This document shows, piece after piece, positions 1-12,200 of a stretch of 64,000 nt of DNA. Made by a program: the position numbers and the translations under genes. Below the pieces are notes generated by a model. That model was not told the origin of the DNA. It did no database searches and saw nothing but the letters and a program-made list of their open reading frames with translations. This stretch comes from Doris montereyensis (taxonomy: Eukaryota > Mollusca > Gastropoda > Nudibranchia > Dorididae), in NCBI GenBank assembly GCA_037039925.1, contig JAXRKP010000553.1, positions 41,001-105,000 on the forward strand, written 5' to 3'. The first letter of the stretch is position 1; every line of letters begins with the position of its first letter.

Positions 1-385
1 ACCTGAAATGAAGGAATATACCTGTAATGAAGGAATATACCTGAAATGAAGGAATATACCTGTAATGAAGGAATATACCTGTAATGAAGGAATATACCTG
101 TAATGAAGGAATATACCTGTAATGAAGGAATATACCTGATATGAAGGAATATACCTGTAATGAAGGAATATACCTGTAATGAAGGACTATACCTGTAATG
201 AAGGACTATACCTGTAATGAAGGACTATATGTAATGAAGGAATATACCTGTAATGAAGGAATATACCTGAAATGAAGGACTATACTTGAAATGAAGGACT
301 ATAGCTGTAATGAAGGACTATAGCTGTAATGAAGGACTATAGCTGTAATGAAGGACTATAGCTGATATGAAGGACTATAGCTGTA
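1..385. repeat. 19-bp minisatellite
   Basis: About 20 copies of a 19-bp unit built on aatgaaggaatatacctgt. Variants (aaggactatagctg) cluster in the second half, so the array has two sub-blocks. It starts before the window, so its true length is unknown. Confidence 0.93.
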
Positions 386-479
386 CTGTAGGTAGACACA
401 CTATAAAGGCATCCCTCATCCACACGACAAAAGCTGGCCAACAGGTTGGCAGGAGAATCACCGCTAATCCAAGCCTTCT

Positions 480-705
480 GGGAACAAAGACGAGACAAAT
501 ACAAGGAAAAGACAGAAAAAAATCATGGCCACCATGGGGATCGAACCCACGACCTCTGCGTTGGTACCCCTCGCCTCGCCATGAAAAGAAAGCGTGCTAC
601 CAACCGAGCTAACTACGCCAGGATTTTTTTCTGCCTATTCCTTGTATTTGTCTCATCTTTGTTCCTATGGGGCTTTCATATTACTGTATGTCATTGCCTT
701 TACTT
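480..705. mobile_element. Head-to-head pair of tRNA-derived SINE copies (family A)
   Basis: At 480-617 an antisense SINE shows the reverse complement of a Pol III B box (gggatcgaaccc) and of an A box (accgagctaac). At about 618-705 a sense copy of the same tail follows (tgcctattccttgtatttg...), so 485-520 and 625-670 are inverted repeats of each other. The same family and the same head-to-head layout recur at 13,295-13,655. Short open frames here are translations of this element. Confidence 0.75.
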
Positions 706-1624
706 CCGACTTGCCCCCTTGCTCACTGTTTGTCTTAATCCAACCTTCTCGCTACAGCTGCAAGGTTTGTTTGCGTAGGACGGTTTGATAACCGACCATC
801 CCGCCACAGATGCTAAGATGGGTGATGAGCGGCGCCTTGTCTCGTATTGACCGGGTGAAGCAGTTTACAACACTTTGATTATGAATAAGATGGCTATTAA
901 TCGGAAATCATTGTGAAACAATTAGCAATAGCATGCTGACGACTCGGATAGTGAGAAAATTTGTGATGTGTTCCCAAAAGTGGACTATTATTGTTATTGT
1001 AATATTAGGGGACTGATTTGTAAATAAAAAATTCTTTTTCTGAGAAAAGTGCAATTTTACTGATTTTAGACTCATGGCGTTTACATTATTTCCTGAAAAT
1101 TGTTTAATGCGACAACGGCTGGCTTGACTCTGAAAAGACGCAACAGGTTTTTATAAGTTCAATGTGTTGCATTTAAAGAATCAATTATTGAAAAAAAATA
1201 AACTCAATAGCCTCTCCTTGCCTCATCCCTGGGACAAAACCATTTTGAAGCAGATCCAGAGTTTTACAATGGACAGATAATTATATCCGGTTAAATACAT
1301 TAAACTCTTTTAGACCGTTAAAGGAATTAAGGGCACAGTGCATACATAATACATACAAATACAATGATATATACATGCAGTACATACATACATATACCTT
1401 ATTTATCAGCAGGGATACAATTTCTTTCACTGGCATAATTTTCACAATACATGTACATGGTTTGAAGAATTTTACTAATATGTTTTATTGTCAAACCGTA
1501 TGCCATTTACACGTACCTCGTAATGACTTACATTTATTGTCATAATGATTTACCTTGATGTTATTTTGAGTCTCTGTTGGTAAGATGTAAATGTAAGCAT
1601 TTCATTTAGATTTACAGCAAATGT
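706..1624. other. Unassigned AT-rich intergenic DNA
   Basis: I see no credible coding frame, RNA gene or tandem array here. It is AT-rich unique-looking sequence with short poly-A and TACATA runs near 1,340-1,400. Confidence 0.5.
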
Positions 1625-1790
1625 GTAAAAAGTAAAGCAAGCCCCATACTCCTTGTTGAGCTTTAGGTAATCAGGAGTAGTAGTTAGTAGTACACGTAGT
1701 AGTAGGAGAGTCCTGATTTTTCAAAGCTTACAGTATTGTGCGATAGTTTGCCATTGCTCTCCATGCTGCCTTTGCAATCGTTGGCGGGTG
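1625..1790 (-). mobile_element. SINE fragment (family B), 5' truncated
   Basis: The stretch from agtaaagcaagccccat through ccattgctctccatgctgcc aligns by eye with 22,235-22,365, which is the tail of a SINE with a clear tRNA head. Here the head is missing. Orientation follows the complete copy. Confidence 0.6.
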
Positions 1791-1794
1791 ATGC

Positions 1795-1930
1795 TGGTAG
1801 GTCCTATTTCTTTCCTTTCCCCTCTCTCACTCACCTTTCATTTTGCTGTTTCCTCTTAATTTATTCTGAGGAGATACTTGTACACCGCACATGGTGGATG
1901 GAGTAAATTTGAATGAAACAAGCAATCAAA
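1795..1930. repeat. Interspersed repeat (family E), copy 1
   Basis: Shares the order ttctttcctttc, ctgtttcctctt, ttctgaggaga, atggtggatggagtaaattt and aatgaaacaagc with copies near 3,710, 28,040, 51,665, 52,510, 55,265 and 61,690. It is a roughly 100-130 bp dispersed element of unknown class and has no coding potential. Confidence 0.6.
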
Positions 1931-2574
1931 AAGCCTTTACCTCCATCAAGTCTGAAATGACAGATCTACAGTACCTATTTGCTGTTGGCTGTTGGGTTGA
2001 CGCTCTTCTGACTGAGTTACCAATGCAATATATTATTTTGTTGTAATCTGTACCGTAATAACCATCAACAAAATGATGTTGGCCGTATAAAGGAAAGAAG
2101 AAGCAGTCGTAGTAATCTACACTAATATTACTCATACTCATACTGAGTACTATACTATATATCATTCTAAGTTTGGTGTTCTTTGTGCATCTCAATATTC
2201 TCAAAGTAAGGCTCTGTTACAAGGCCACTGATTGAGAGAAACCAAACCATATTTTGCGTGTAAATATAAGCTCTAAGTAAGCAATCCCAAGATTGTGATT
2301 TGAATTGAATTGAATTTTTTAAGGCATGTTTAATTAAAGAACATTTTCATCCTTTCCCTTTCTTTGATTAGAATTTTCAGTCACCACAGCCACCATTTAC
2401 AACGGTTTTATAACTTAAAGGTTGGAACAGTATCGTTCACACCTACTCGCGTAATCTCAGTATTAAGTACTAACTAGATCTAATAAATGTACTTGCTACT
2501 GATATTACCGGGGTACAAACACTTATAGTATTAGTACTCAGTAGATAAAGGTAGAAGAAAAACATGGGACTAGG

Positions 2575-2705
2575 TGTCGACCACCTACTGGACCCGAAGG
2601 AGGGGGGTTACCCTAAAACTCTGGAAAAATTTTCAACCTGCTGCGGCTTGAACCCACGACCTTCTTGTTGAGAAGCCAACAGCTTGCCCCTGGAACACAG
2701 GACCC
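2575..2705 (-). mobile_element. tRNA-like SINE head fragment
   Basis: On the minus strand ggtcgtgggttcaagcc resembles a Pol III B box, with an A-box-like stretch beyond it. It lacks the structure of a functional tRNA and is flanked by low-complexity C and G runs. Confidence 0.45.
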
Positions 2706-3104
2706 CCCCCTGTAATCACAAAGCAGTACTTGTATTTTACTCACAAATCTCATTGTCACGTAATTTGCTTCATTCAACCGCTATTTTTCCTTATTGCTAG
2801 GTCATTCAACACTTAATTCTATGTTTGATATTGTGCCATCAATTCGTTGATCAATGATTTTTGTTTTTTTTGTTGTTTGCTCTTCTGGTTTTGATTAAAG
2901 GATAATTGTTTTCTCTCAGTTACGCAACATACGACAAATAAACTTCTAAAGTTCTACCCCAAAGGTTTTTGTTTTGTTTTTTAATGTATTTTTTTGGTTG
3001 CTGTTCTGCAATTATTTCTAATGTAAACCTTTTAAACTCATGCTTACGGCTATGTTTGATTATTCTCTTTGAATACATATTTTTATCTTGCTCTTGTTCT
3101 GTCT

Positions 3105-3380
<276 letters not shown>

Positions 3381-3499
3381 ATTTTTCTTTATCTTTGCAC
3401 TTACCTTCTCATTGGTCAGTGATTGGTAGAGTGTTACAGGTGGGTAGTATTCCTTTCCTTTTGTTTTTAGTTTTTTCATATGACATGCACTATTAGTAA

Positions 3500-3830
3500 T
3501 ATTACCGTTTTCAGCTTAATTCACCCTGAGATGACCGCTTATGGTGCTTAATAGTTTCCTCAGTCTTAAAGAGTCGAGCAATAAACGTAGTTATAATATT
3601 TGGACTACAACTACAAATATTATGATCGAAGTCTGATAATTTACTAGTAATAACTAGGTGTAATGAAATTTCTCAAACCTTTGAAGATATGGACGGCTGA
3701 TGGGTGCAGTTGATCAATCATAGTTCTTTCCTTTCACTCATTCACATGTCTTTCACTGTCATCTAACTGTTTCCTCTGAATTTACCCTGTGATATAGGGG
3801 ACATGACAGGTGTCCATGAAACGAAAACAT
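3500..3830. repeat. Interspersed repeat (family E), two fragments
   Basis: At about 3,512-3,550 cttaattcaccctgagatga and at 3,710-3,830 the ttctttcctttcactcattc ... ctgtttcctctgaatttacc ... tccatgaaacg blocks match family E. Both copies are diverged. Confidence 0.5.
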
Positions 3831-3984
3831 TTCTCTATACTAGATGGAAAATAAACACAAACGCAATTCGGGTAGTAATTTCTCAAACATTCCAGTTTTA
3901 GCAGGGCTGGTGTTTCTACTAACTTTGAATATCTCAACATCTGAAACTGAATATACACTCAAACCTTGTTAATGTTATACCACC

Positions 3985-4615
3985 CTTCCCCTTTGGCATC
4001 AATGTTCCTTATTATCTATTGTAACAACTCGTTACATCGCCATCTGCCAAGGATTTGGTATCAGCATTCCTTATTAACTATTGTAACATACAATTCGTTA
4101 TACAGTTATCTGCCAATGATTTGGCATCAGTGTTCCTTATTAACTATTGTAACATACAATACATTACACCTTATTAACTATTGTAACATACAATACATTA
4201 CACCTTATTAACTATTGTAACATACAATACATTACACCTTATTAACTATTGTAACATACAATTCGTTACACCTTATTAACTATTGTAACATACAATACAT
4301 TACACCTTATTAACTATTGTAACATACAATACATTACACCTTATTAACTATTGTAACATACAATACATTACATCTTATTAACTATTGTAACATACAATAC
4401 ATTACATCTTATTAACTATTGTAACATACAATACATTACACCTTATTAACTATTGTAACATAAAATTCGTTACACAGTTACCTGCCAATGATTTAGTATC
4501 AGCATTCCTTATTAACTATTGTAACATACAATTTTTTATACAGTTATCTGCCAATGATTTGGCATTAGCGTTCCTTATTAACTATTGTAACGTACAATTC
4601 GTTATACAGTTATCT
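3985..4615. repeat. Nested minisatellite, 34-bp core
   Basis: From about 4,140 to 4,460 a 34-bp unit (ccttattaactattgtaaca plus tacaatacattaca) repeats about ten times. On both sides the same core sits in longer units of about 85 bp that add a cagttatctgccaatgattt segment, so the short unit looks like a deletion derivative of the longer one. Confidence 0.85.
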
Positions 4616-6075
4616 GATGTCAGTCAATTTTTTTGGTTCTACGTCGTTCATAAACCGTGACATATGAGTCTTGTGTGTTCCCCATCAGCCCACCTGCCTT
4701 TCTGATCACCCCGCCAAGTCTCCTCCAATCAAACTTAGTTATGTTCCCACTCGAGGCCTACCATAATACTGTGGGGGCCTAGTTCCCATCCCAACTAGGA
4801 AGCCCAAAGGACATATCACTGACGAGTATAACATCTGCAATAGGTGTGTATCGACGTGAAAAGATGTCGGTTTTCAAGTAGAACATCTACAATAGATGTG
4901 TATCGACGTGAAAAGATCTCGGTTTTCAAGTAGAACATCTGCAATAGGTGTGCATCGACGTGAAAAGATTTCGGTTTTCAAGTAGAACATCTGCAATAGA
5001 TGTGTATCGACGTGAAAAGATCTCGGTTTTCAAGTAGAACATCTGCAATAGATGTGTATCGACGTGAAAGGATCTCAATTTTCAAGTAGAACATCTACAA
5101 TAGGTGTGTATCGATGTGAAAAGATATCAGTTTTCAAGTAGAACATCTGCAATAGGTGTGTATCGATGTGAAAAGATCTCAGTTTTCAAGTAGAACATCT
5201 GCAATAGGTGTGTATCGACATGAAAAGATCTCAGTTTTCAAGTAGAACATCTGCAATAGGTGTGTATCGACGTGAAAAGATCTCAGTTTTCAAGTAGAAC
5301 ATCTGCAATAGGTGTGTATCGACGTGAAAAGATCTCAGTTTTCAAGTAGAACATCTGCAATAGGTGTGTATCGACGTGAAAAGATCTCAGTTTTCAAGTA
5401 GAACATCTGCAATAGGTGTGTATCGACGTGAAAAGATCTCAGTTTTCAAGTAGAACATCTGCAATAGGTATGTATCGACATGAAAAGATCTCAGTTTTCA
5501 AGTAGAACATCTACAATAGGTGTGTATCGACATGAAAAGATTTCAGTTTTCTCATGCAATAAAGCCGTGTGTTCGGTTTATTATGATGTTGTATGTGTTC
5601 TCGGTCGAATTCAGTGTGTTATCAATTATTATTCCTAAATACGTATAGCTTTGTGCACGCTCAATTTATATCCCTTTTATGATGACTGGGGAGGGTTCAA
5701 TTTAACGGGAGGTTTGGTTCGATTTTTGCATACCGTGGGCGGCTGCTGAAGTAATCTAAAATCCAAAGTACGCTGTTGGCGTTGTCATTCACTTTAAGGA
5801 GCTTCTCATCGAGTATGTGGTGTGGTTGAATGGTGTTAAAAATGCACTAGAAAAATCGTACAACGTAATTCGGATAGAACCTTTTTTTTTTCTCTGGATG
5901 TGAGTAAATAGAATTTAATACATGTAACAAAGCATCATCAACAGATCTATGTTTCCTATATGCAAACTGCAAAGGATCAATAAAATTGTCAACTAAGATT
6001 TGTAATGTGCAAAGAACTACTTTTTCAAATATTTTCATTGCACGGGGCAAATAGTAAGGGCGTGCGTGGATAGTG
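4615..6075 (-). pseudogene. CR1/Rex1-like LINE reverse transcriptase remnant
   Basis: Read on the minus strand, 6,070-5,850 encodes the start of a non-LTR reverse transcriptase (KIFEKVV, FIDPLQFAYRKHRSVDDALL). About 5,840-5,700 continues in shifted frames with LDYFSSRPRY, the block usually written W-x-x-x-L-x-x-R-x-Q. The palm with the YADD motif is missing. The sequence then jumps to the element's 3' region at 5,700-4,615, which matches 45,320-45,740. A 52-bp tandem array has expanded inside that 3' region. The element is dead, with frame shifts and an internal deletion. Family assignment is by motif recall only. Confidence 0.8.
4826..5550. repeat. 52-bp minisatellite expanded inside the LINE remnant
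   Basis: About 14 units of 52 bp (gtagaacatctgcaatagg, tgtgtatcgacgtgaaaag, atctcagttttcaa). The related LINE copy at 45,505-45,550 has this sequence once (tagaacatttgtatcgacat, gaaaagatctcagttttc), between the same flanks. The array therefore grew from a single internal LINE segment. Confidence 0.88.
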
Positions 6076-6327
6076 ATAGCGAGGATCTCGACGGTCGGAG
6101 TGCCGGGACACGATCTGTGGCGAACTGACCCGGTGTTGGGGTGACACTTGTGACAGTAGTGACACCATCTCTTGTTGACGTACGCACACACTCCACCTCC
6201 TTTCTTCTTCCCTGATTCGTTCGTTCTACCCCCCCCTACCCCCACCCCTAAAGAGCTCAAAGCCACCAATTCCCACATAGTTGTCTTGAATTGTATCAAC
6301 GACGAGCCATGTCTGACACACAAAAAA

Positions 6328-6668
6328 CACATTATAACACATTACACTACATTTATACATTACACTACATTACTACTACATTATACTACATTACACTACA
6401 TTATACTACATTATACTACATTATACTACATTATACTACATTATACATTATACTACATTTATATTATACGTTATACTACATTACACTACATTATACTACA
6501 TTATACTACATTACACTACATTATACTACATTATACTACATTATACTACATTATACTACATTATACTACATTATACTACATTATACTACATTACACTACA
6601 TTATACTACATTATACTACATTATACTACATTATACTACATTATACTACATTATACTACATTATACTA
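6328..6668. repeat. 10-bp (TTATACTACA)n array
   Basis: About 33 copies of a ten-base unit with tac/cac variants. It yields repetitive Leu-His-Tyr open frames in every plus-strand frame. These are not genes. Confidence 0.95.
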
Positions 6669-7599
6669 CTGCTACTCACTGCTAGTCCGAACTAACACCA
6701 TTCCCTTTATAGCGACAAGTTGCCACTGACACAACAGTTGGCGGTATAATGATGTTTGTGTGTATATAATAGCATCCCTCATTTTGTTGGCAATAAGTCA
6801 AAATTATTATTATTATTACGCGGCTTAAATGAAGGTTTTGATCATAGTTGAATAACAAACAGCCATTATGAGTACACGAGTCGTATAGAATTAAAATACT
6901 CTTAAATGTCATGAAATCGTGCCATGAAGAGAGGGGGGGAACACCAGTCTTACAATAGATTAACCAAGGGCATACGTTTGTTACATAGAAGGAAAGGGAG
7001 GCTACTGGGACAGAGTAGTGAGTGATAATGCCAACTGACACCTAGCCTATCTATTGAAAGTGAAGAAAAAGCGCTTATTAGTTCGAGTGGTGTTCATAGA
7101 GGCCGATGAGAATGCCTACATCAAAAACAAAAAAAGCATCCGATTGCTCGAGAGAGACAGATATACTAAACAGACAGATAGACAGAGAAAGAGAGAGAAA
7201 TGGAAAACAGATAAATATACAGAGAGACATACAGTGAGACAGAGCGAGAGGTTTGTTTGTGTCTTTGGAATCTACCCTGTCCACCGTATGAAGTGATCTC
7301 AGGGTTGGGAGGAAACAGCAAGATGAAAGAAAGGAAAAGGAAAGTAGAAGCACCTGCCAGTAGCGCCCGTCCCACCCACACGATAGAGCTTTTTTGGCCG
7401 CGCCGCCTTCACACCATCCATCAGAACACTCAAGCCCACAGCCCATCTTTCCTCTCATCAATGGGAAGGATGGAATTTTTTAGAAACTGGGAGTTGAATT
7501 CGAGGTTTTGTTGAGGGCATTGCACTTCGCAGGTCGGCTTAACGGTGGAGTTTGTTCCGAGCTTTCGTCTTCACATACAAGGGCAAAAAGCTACTTTTA
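6669..7599. other. Intergenic stretch with purine-rich low complexity
   Basis: No convincing gene. It contains a short ATT run (6,806-6,818) and a gaca/gaga-rich tract (7,150-7,250). Open frames of 70-127 codons overlap on both strands, lack recognisable motifs and are judged spurious. Confidence 0.5.
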
Positions 7600-8257
7600 C
7601 ACAGATAAATGGCTGAGAATGATAGGCAGAGCCACATTACCACCATTATTATTGAAAGTACTCACGTATTTCGCCCAGAAATAGTTGAGAGGCGTGGCTT
7701 TCAAGCCGTCGTTGCTGTGGAGTTGCAATTCATCTCCAAGAACTCCTTATTAAAAACGGTCAAGCAGAATATCCACGTGGCTACGAAATGGATTCCTAGT
7801 CATCGGTCATTTTGGTTTTTCAGTAGTCTCCAGGTCTGGAGAGTTTTCCCTCGAAGTCCTCTGTTTCAAAAAGCTTGAGGTGGCCTTCCACTTCAGCCTT
7901 CAGCTCAGCCTCCATATCAATCTGGGTTTTTTTCTCGAGGGTTGCGTCAAGGTTAGAAAATGAAGTCGCGTTTTCCCTTGATTACGGCGAAGCCACAGCC
8001 CGTTTTGCGACAAAAGCACAAATTGCGTCGAATTGATCCATAAGATTGCTATTTCCTCCCTTTATTGAGCCGATTGAGGTCATTGAGAGCATTGAAAAAG
8101 TCGACCAGGTATGCCAACGTCAGGTGAAACCCTCTGACGTGAATGAAAGCAGGAGATCTCGTATTCCATGAACTTCGAGGAATAGTTTCACTTCTTCCCT
8201 CACCTTGTAAATGCCAGCCAACACTTTCGACAGCCACTGAGCAACCGTGCAAAACAG

Positions 8258-8790
8258 CAGAGTCTCATGATTGGAATCCATGAGCTTGCACAACGTAGCA
8301 AACAACAGAGTCTCATGATTGGAATCTATGAGCTTGCACAACGTAGCAAACAACAGAGTCTCATGATTGGAATCCATGAGCTTGCACAACGTAGCAAACA
8401 ACAGAGTCTCATGATTGGAATCTATGAGCTTGCACAACGTAGCAAACAACAGAGTCTCATGATTGGAATCTATGAGCTTGCACAACGTAACAAACAACAG
8501 AGTCTCATGATTGGAATCCATGAGCTTGCACAACGTAGCAAACAACAGAGTCTCATGATTGGAATCTATGAGCTTGCACAACGTAACAAACAACAGAGTC
8601 TCATGATTGGAATATATGAGCTTGCACAACGTAACAAACAACAGAGTCTCATGATTGGAATCCATGAGCTTGCACAACGTAACAAACAACAGAGTCTCAT
8701 GATTGGAATCCATGAGCTTGCACAACGTAGCAAACAACAGAGTCTCATGATTGGAATCCATGAGCTTGCACAACGTAGCAAACAGCAATG
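8258..8790. repeat. 48-bp in-frame array inside the hAT transposase
   Basis: Eleven 48-bp units, each encoding on the minus strand the same 16 residues (LFATLCKLMDSNHETL, with few substitutions). In hAT transposases of this class the block occurs once, just before the RWLS motif, and here the array runs into QWLSKVL. Because 48 is divisible by three the transposase frame stays open through all copies. Units differ by only one or two bases, so amplification is recent. Confidence 0.93.
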
Positions 8791-9159
8791 AATTGACGGC
8801 ACTTGCCTTGTCCTAGTTGGCGACTAGTATGACAATGTCCACCTTGTTATTCATTGCAGCAGAAAGGGTTCAGAAGGCAAGAGCTTCCCTATGGATTACA
8901 CAGTGAGTTCCGACTGCGTTCGGGCTCCTCTGCTTGTTTCTGGTAATAAATCCTCTCCGAGATCTACGCATTGAAACGGCACCATCAGTGCAGACATCAA
9001 CACGTTCCACCATTCCATGGTATTGCGGTCAAAATATCAGGCAACATTTCAAACGCATCTTCTGCTTTATTAGTTGTTTCAATGCGTCAGCAGAAAAAAT
9101 TCCTCCACGCTTAAAATTGATTCCACAAAACGAACGTAGACCAACACCTGAGACAACAA

Positions 9160-10130
9160 TTGGGCGACACATTCAGTTGTCTCATCACATTGAATGGCGT
9201 AAAAAGGTGATGTACATAAGGACGACACATTCAGTTGTCTCATCACATTGAATGGCGTAAAAAGGTGATGTACATAAGGGCGACACATTCAGTTGTCTCA
9301 TCACATTGAATGGCGTAAAAAGTGATGTACATAAGGGCGACACATTCAGTTGTCTCATCACATTGAATGGCGTAAAAAGGTGATGTACATAAGGGCGACA
9401 CATTCAGTTGTCTCATCACATTGAATGGCGTAAAAAGGTGATGTACATAAGGGCGACACATTCAGTTGTCTCATCACATTGAATGGCGTAAAAAGGTGAT
9501 GTACATAAGGGCGACACATTCAGTTGTCTTATCACATTGAATGGCGTAAAAAGGTGATGTACATAAGGGCGACACATTCAGTTGTCTCATCACATTGAAT
9601 GGCGTAAAAGGTGATGTACATAAGGGCGACACATTCAGTTGTCTCATCACATTGAATGGCGTAAAAAGGTGATGTACATAAGGGCGACACATTCAGTTGT
9701 CTCATCACATTGAATGGCGTAAAAGGTGATGTGAGTTGTCTCATCACATTGAATGGCGTAAAAAAGGTGATGTACATAAGGGCGACACATTCAGTTGTCT
9801 CATCACATTGAATGGCGTAAAAAGGTGATGTACATAAGGACGACACATTCAGTTGTCTCATCACATTGAATGGCGTAAAAAGGTGATGTACATAAGGACG
9901 ACACATTCAGTTGTCTCATCACATTGAATGGCGTAAAAAGGTGATGTACATAAGGGCGACACATTCAGTTGTCTCATCACATTGAATGGCGTAAAAGGTG
10001 ATGTACATAAGGGCGACACATTCAGTTGTCTCATCACATTGAATGGCGTAAAAAGGTGATGTACATAAGGGCGACACATTCAGTTGTCTCATCACATTGA
10101 ATGGTGTAAAAAGGTGATATACATAATAAT
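9160..10130. repeat. 58-bp array inside the hAT transposase
   Basis: About 16-17 near-identical units (cattcagttgtctcatcac, attgaatggcgtaaaaagg, tgatgtacataagggcgaca). On the minus strand each includes FYAIQCDETTECVA, the catalytic DE-S/T-TD block of the same hAT element. The final unit continues into LVYVRFV, the normal downstream sequence. The period is not a multiple of three, so the array destroys the reading frame. One unit near 9,730 has a deletion. Confidence 0.93.
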
Positions 10131-10200
10131 ATATCTTTTCGAGAACTTGGTATTCGATATTCTCTGCGAATTCGCCGCTGTGTGTTTTCAGCTCCATTAC

Positions 10201-10544
10201 ACAAGACTAACTGCTTTTACTTTCAGCTTGCATGGTTTGATCAATGTTTGGTCAACAGTGTGGGGTATCTTCGCCCTAGTGGCCATGTGAACAATTTCTA
10301 AAAAACGCTTCCATTACTTCAGCACACGACGATTGGCGAAAGTTTTTCTCATTTTGTTAAAAGACTTACTTTCTAAGCCCTGGGCCTACGCCATCACGAT
10401 TTCATCACCAGTCGCTTCTTGACGACACGACACCTTCAATTCCTTCCCATTCCTGTCTCTCAAGCCCCCCCCCCCGCCCCCTTCCACAATTTGTTAAATA
10501 ATATTATTATCTATATCTGGTGTCTTGATACCAACTACCAACCT
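10201..10544. other. Spacer between the hAT remnant and the 50-bp array
   Basis: It may contain the decayed 5' part of the hAT element, but I cannot align it. Contains a C-run (about 10,467-10,486). No gene seen. Confidence 0.4.
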
Positions 10545-12200
10545 ACACGGTAAGAACTTTGCTTTGATCAGACCAGATCAGTGTGCACTAGTAATACCGC
10601 AACAGCTTTGCTTTAACCAGACCAGACTGAGTGCAGACTAGTAACATCGTAACAGCTTTGCTTTGACCAGACTAGACTTAGTTTGCACTAGTAACGCCGT
10701 AAAATCTTTGCTTTGACCAGACCAGACTGAGTGCAGACTAGTAACACCGTACAACTTTGCTTTGATCAGACTAGACTGAGTGCAGACTAGTAACACCTTA
10801 ACAACTTTGCTTTGACCAGACTAGACTTAGTCAGACTAGTAACACCGTAACAACTTTGCTTTGAAAAGACCAGACTGAGTGCAGACTAGTAACACCTTAA
10901 CAACTTTGCTTTGACCAGACCAGACTGAGTGCATACTAGTAACACCTTAACAACTTTGCTTTGACCAGACCAGACTGAGTGCAGACTAGTAAAACGGTAA
11001 CAACTTTGCTTTCATCAGACCAGACTGAGTGCAGACTAGTAACACCTTAACAACTTTGCTTTGACTATACCAGATTGAGTGTGGACTGGTAACACCGTAA
11101 CAACTTTGCTTTGACCAGACCAGAACGAGTGTGGACTAGTAACGCCGTAGAGCTTTGCTTTGACCACACCAGATCGAGTGTGGACTGGTAACACGCTAAC
11201 AACTTTGCTTTGACCAGACCAGACTGAGTGTGGACTGGTAACACCGTAACAACTTTGCTTTGACCAGATCAGATTGAGTGTGGACTGGTAACACCTTAAC
11301 TGCTTTGCTTTGACCATACCAGACCGAGTGTGGACTAGTAACGCCGTAAGAGCTTTGCTTTGACCAGCCCAGACTGAGTGTGGACTAGTAACGCCGCAAG
11401 AGCTTTGCTTTGACCAGACCAGACTGAGTGCATACTAGTAACACCTTAACAACTTTGCTTTGACCAGATCAGACTGAGTGCAGACTAGTAAAACGGTAAC
11501 AACTTTGCTTTCATCAGACCAGACTGAGTGCAGACTAGTAACACCTTAACAACTTTGCTTTGACTATACCAGATTGAGTGTGGACTGGTAACACCGTAAC
11601 AACTTTGCTTTGACCATACCAGAACGAGTGTGGACTAGTAACGCCGTAGAGCTTTGTTTTGACCACACCAGATCGCGTGTGGACTGGTAACACGTTAACA
11701 ACTTTGCTTTGACCGGACCAGACTAAGTGTGGACTGGTAACACCGTAACAACTTTGCTTTGACCAGACCAGATTGAGTGTGGACTGGTAACGCCTTAACT
11801 GCTTTGCTTTGACCATACCAGACCGAGTGTGGACTAGTAACGCCGTAAGAGCTTTGCTTTTGACCAGACCAGACTGAGTATGGACTAGTAACGCCGCAAG
11901 AGCTTTCCTTTGACCAGACCAGACTGAGTGTGGACTAGTAACGCCGTAACAACTTTGCTTTGACCAGACCAGACTGAGTGTGGCCTAATAACACCGTAAC
12001 AACTTTGCTTTGACCAGACCAGACTGAGTGTGGCCTAGTAACGTCGTAACAACTTTGCTTTGACCAGACCAGACTGAGTGGCCTAGTAACGTCGTAACAA
12101 CTTTGCTTTGACCAGACCAGACTGAGTATGGACTAGTAACGCCGTAACAACTTTGCTTTCATTTTGACCAGACCACACTGAGCGTGGACGAGCAATGCCG
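10545..12200. repeat. 50-bp minisatellite with a higher-order duplication
   Basis: About 33 copies of a 50-bp unit (actagtaacaccgtaacaac, tttgctttgaccagaccaga, ctgagtgtgg). Units at 10,930-11,330 and 11,430-11,830 match each other in variant order, offset by about 499 bp. A block of ten units was therefore duplicated as a whole. Two 93-codon minus-strand frames are by-products. Confidence 0.93.

Larger units (their letters stand above)
7600..10200 (-). pseudogene. hAT-family (ZBED/GTF2IRD2-like) transposase remnant with two internal arrays
   Basis: Read on the minus strand from 10,200 downwards, conserved blocks of a hAT transposase appear in the expected order. They are QVLEKI then AIQCDETTE (usually LDESTD, carrying a catalytic Asp), LVYVRFV, VCTDGAVSM (about 8,995-8,970), HCVIHREALA (about 8,908-8,877), LFATLCKLMDSNHETLLF (first at about 8,790), WLSKVLAGIYKVREEVKLFLE, LAYLVDFFNALNDLNRLNKG (about 8,130-8,055) and finally TRNPF near 7,790. 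Frames shift several times and stops occur, so no complete protein is made. Two motifs have become tandem arrays (48 bp and 58 bp). I saw no terminal inverted repeats or 8-bp target duplications. Confidence 0.85.

Noticed and set aside
6682..7041. 119-codon minus-strand frame
   Set aside because: No motif, no splice context, overlapped by other frames; insufficient support.
9160..10130. CRISPR-like regular array (also 4,826-5,550 and 62,130-63,650)
   Set aside because: Units are contiguous tandem copies with no unique spacers, and the genome is eukaryotic.
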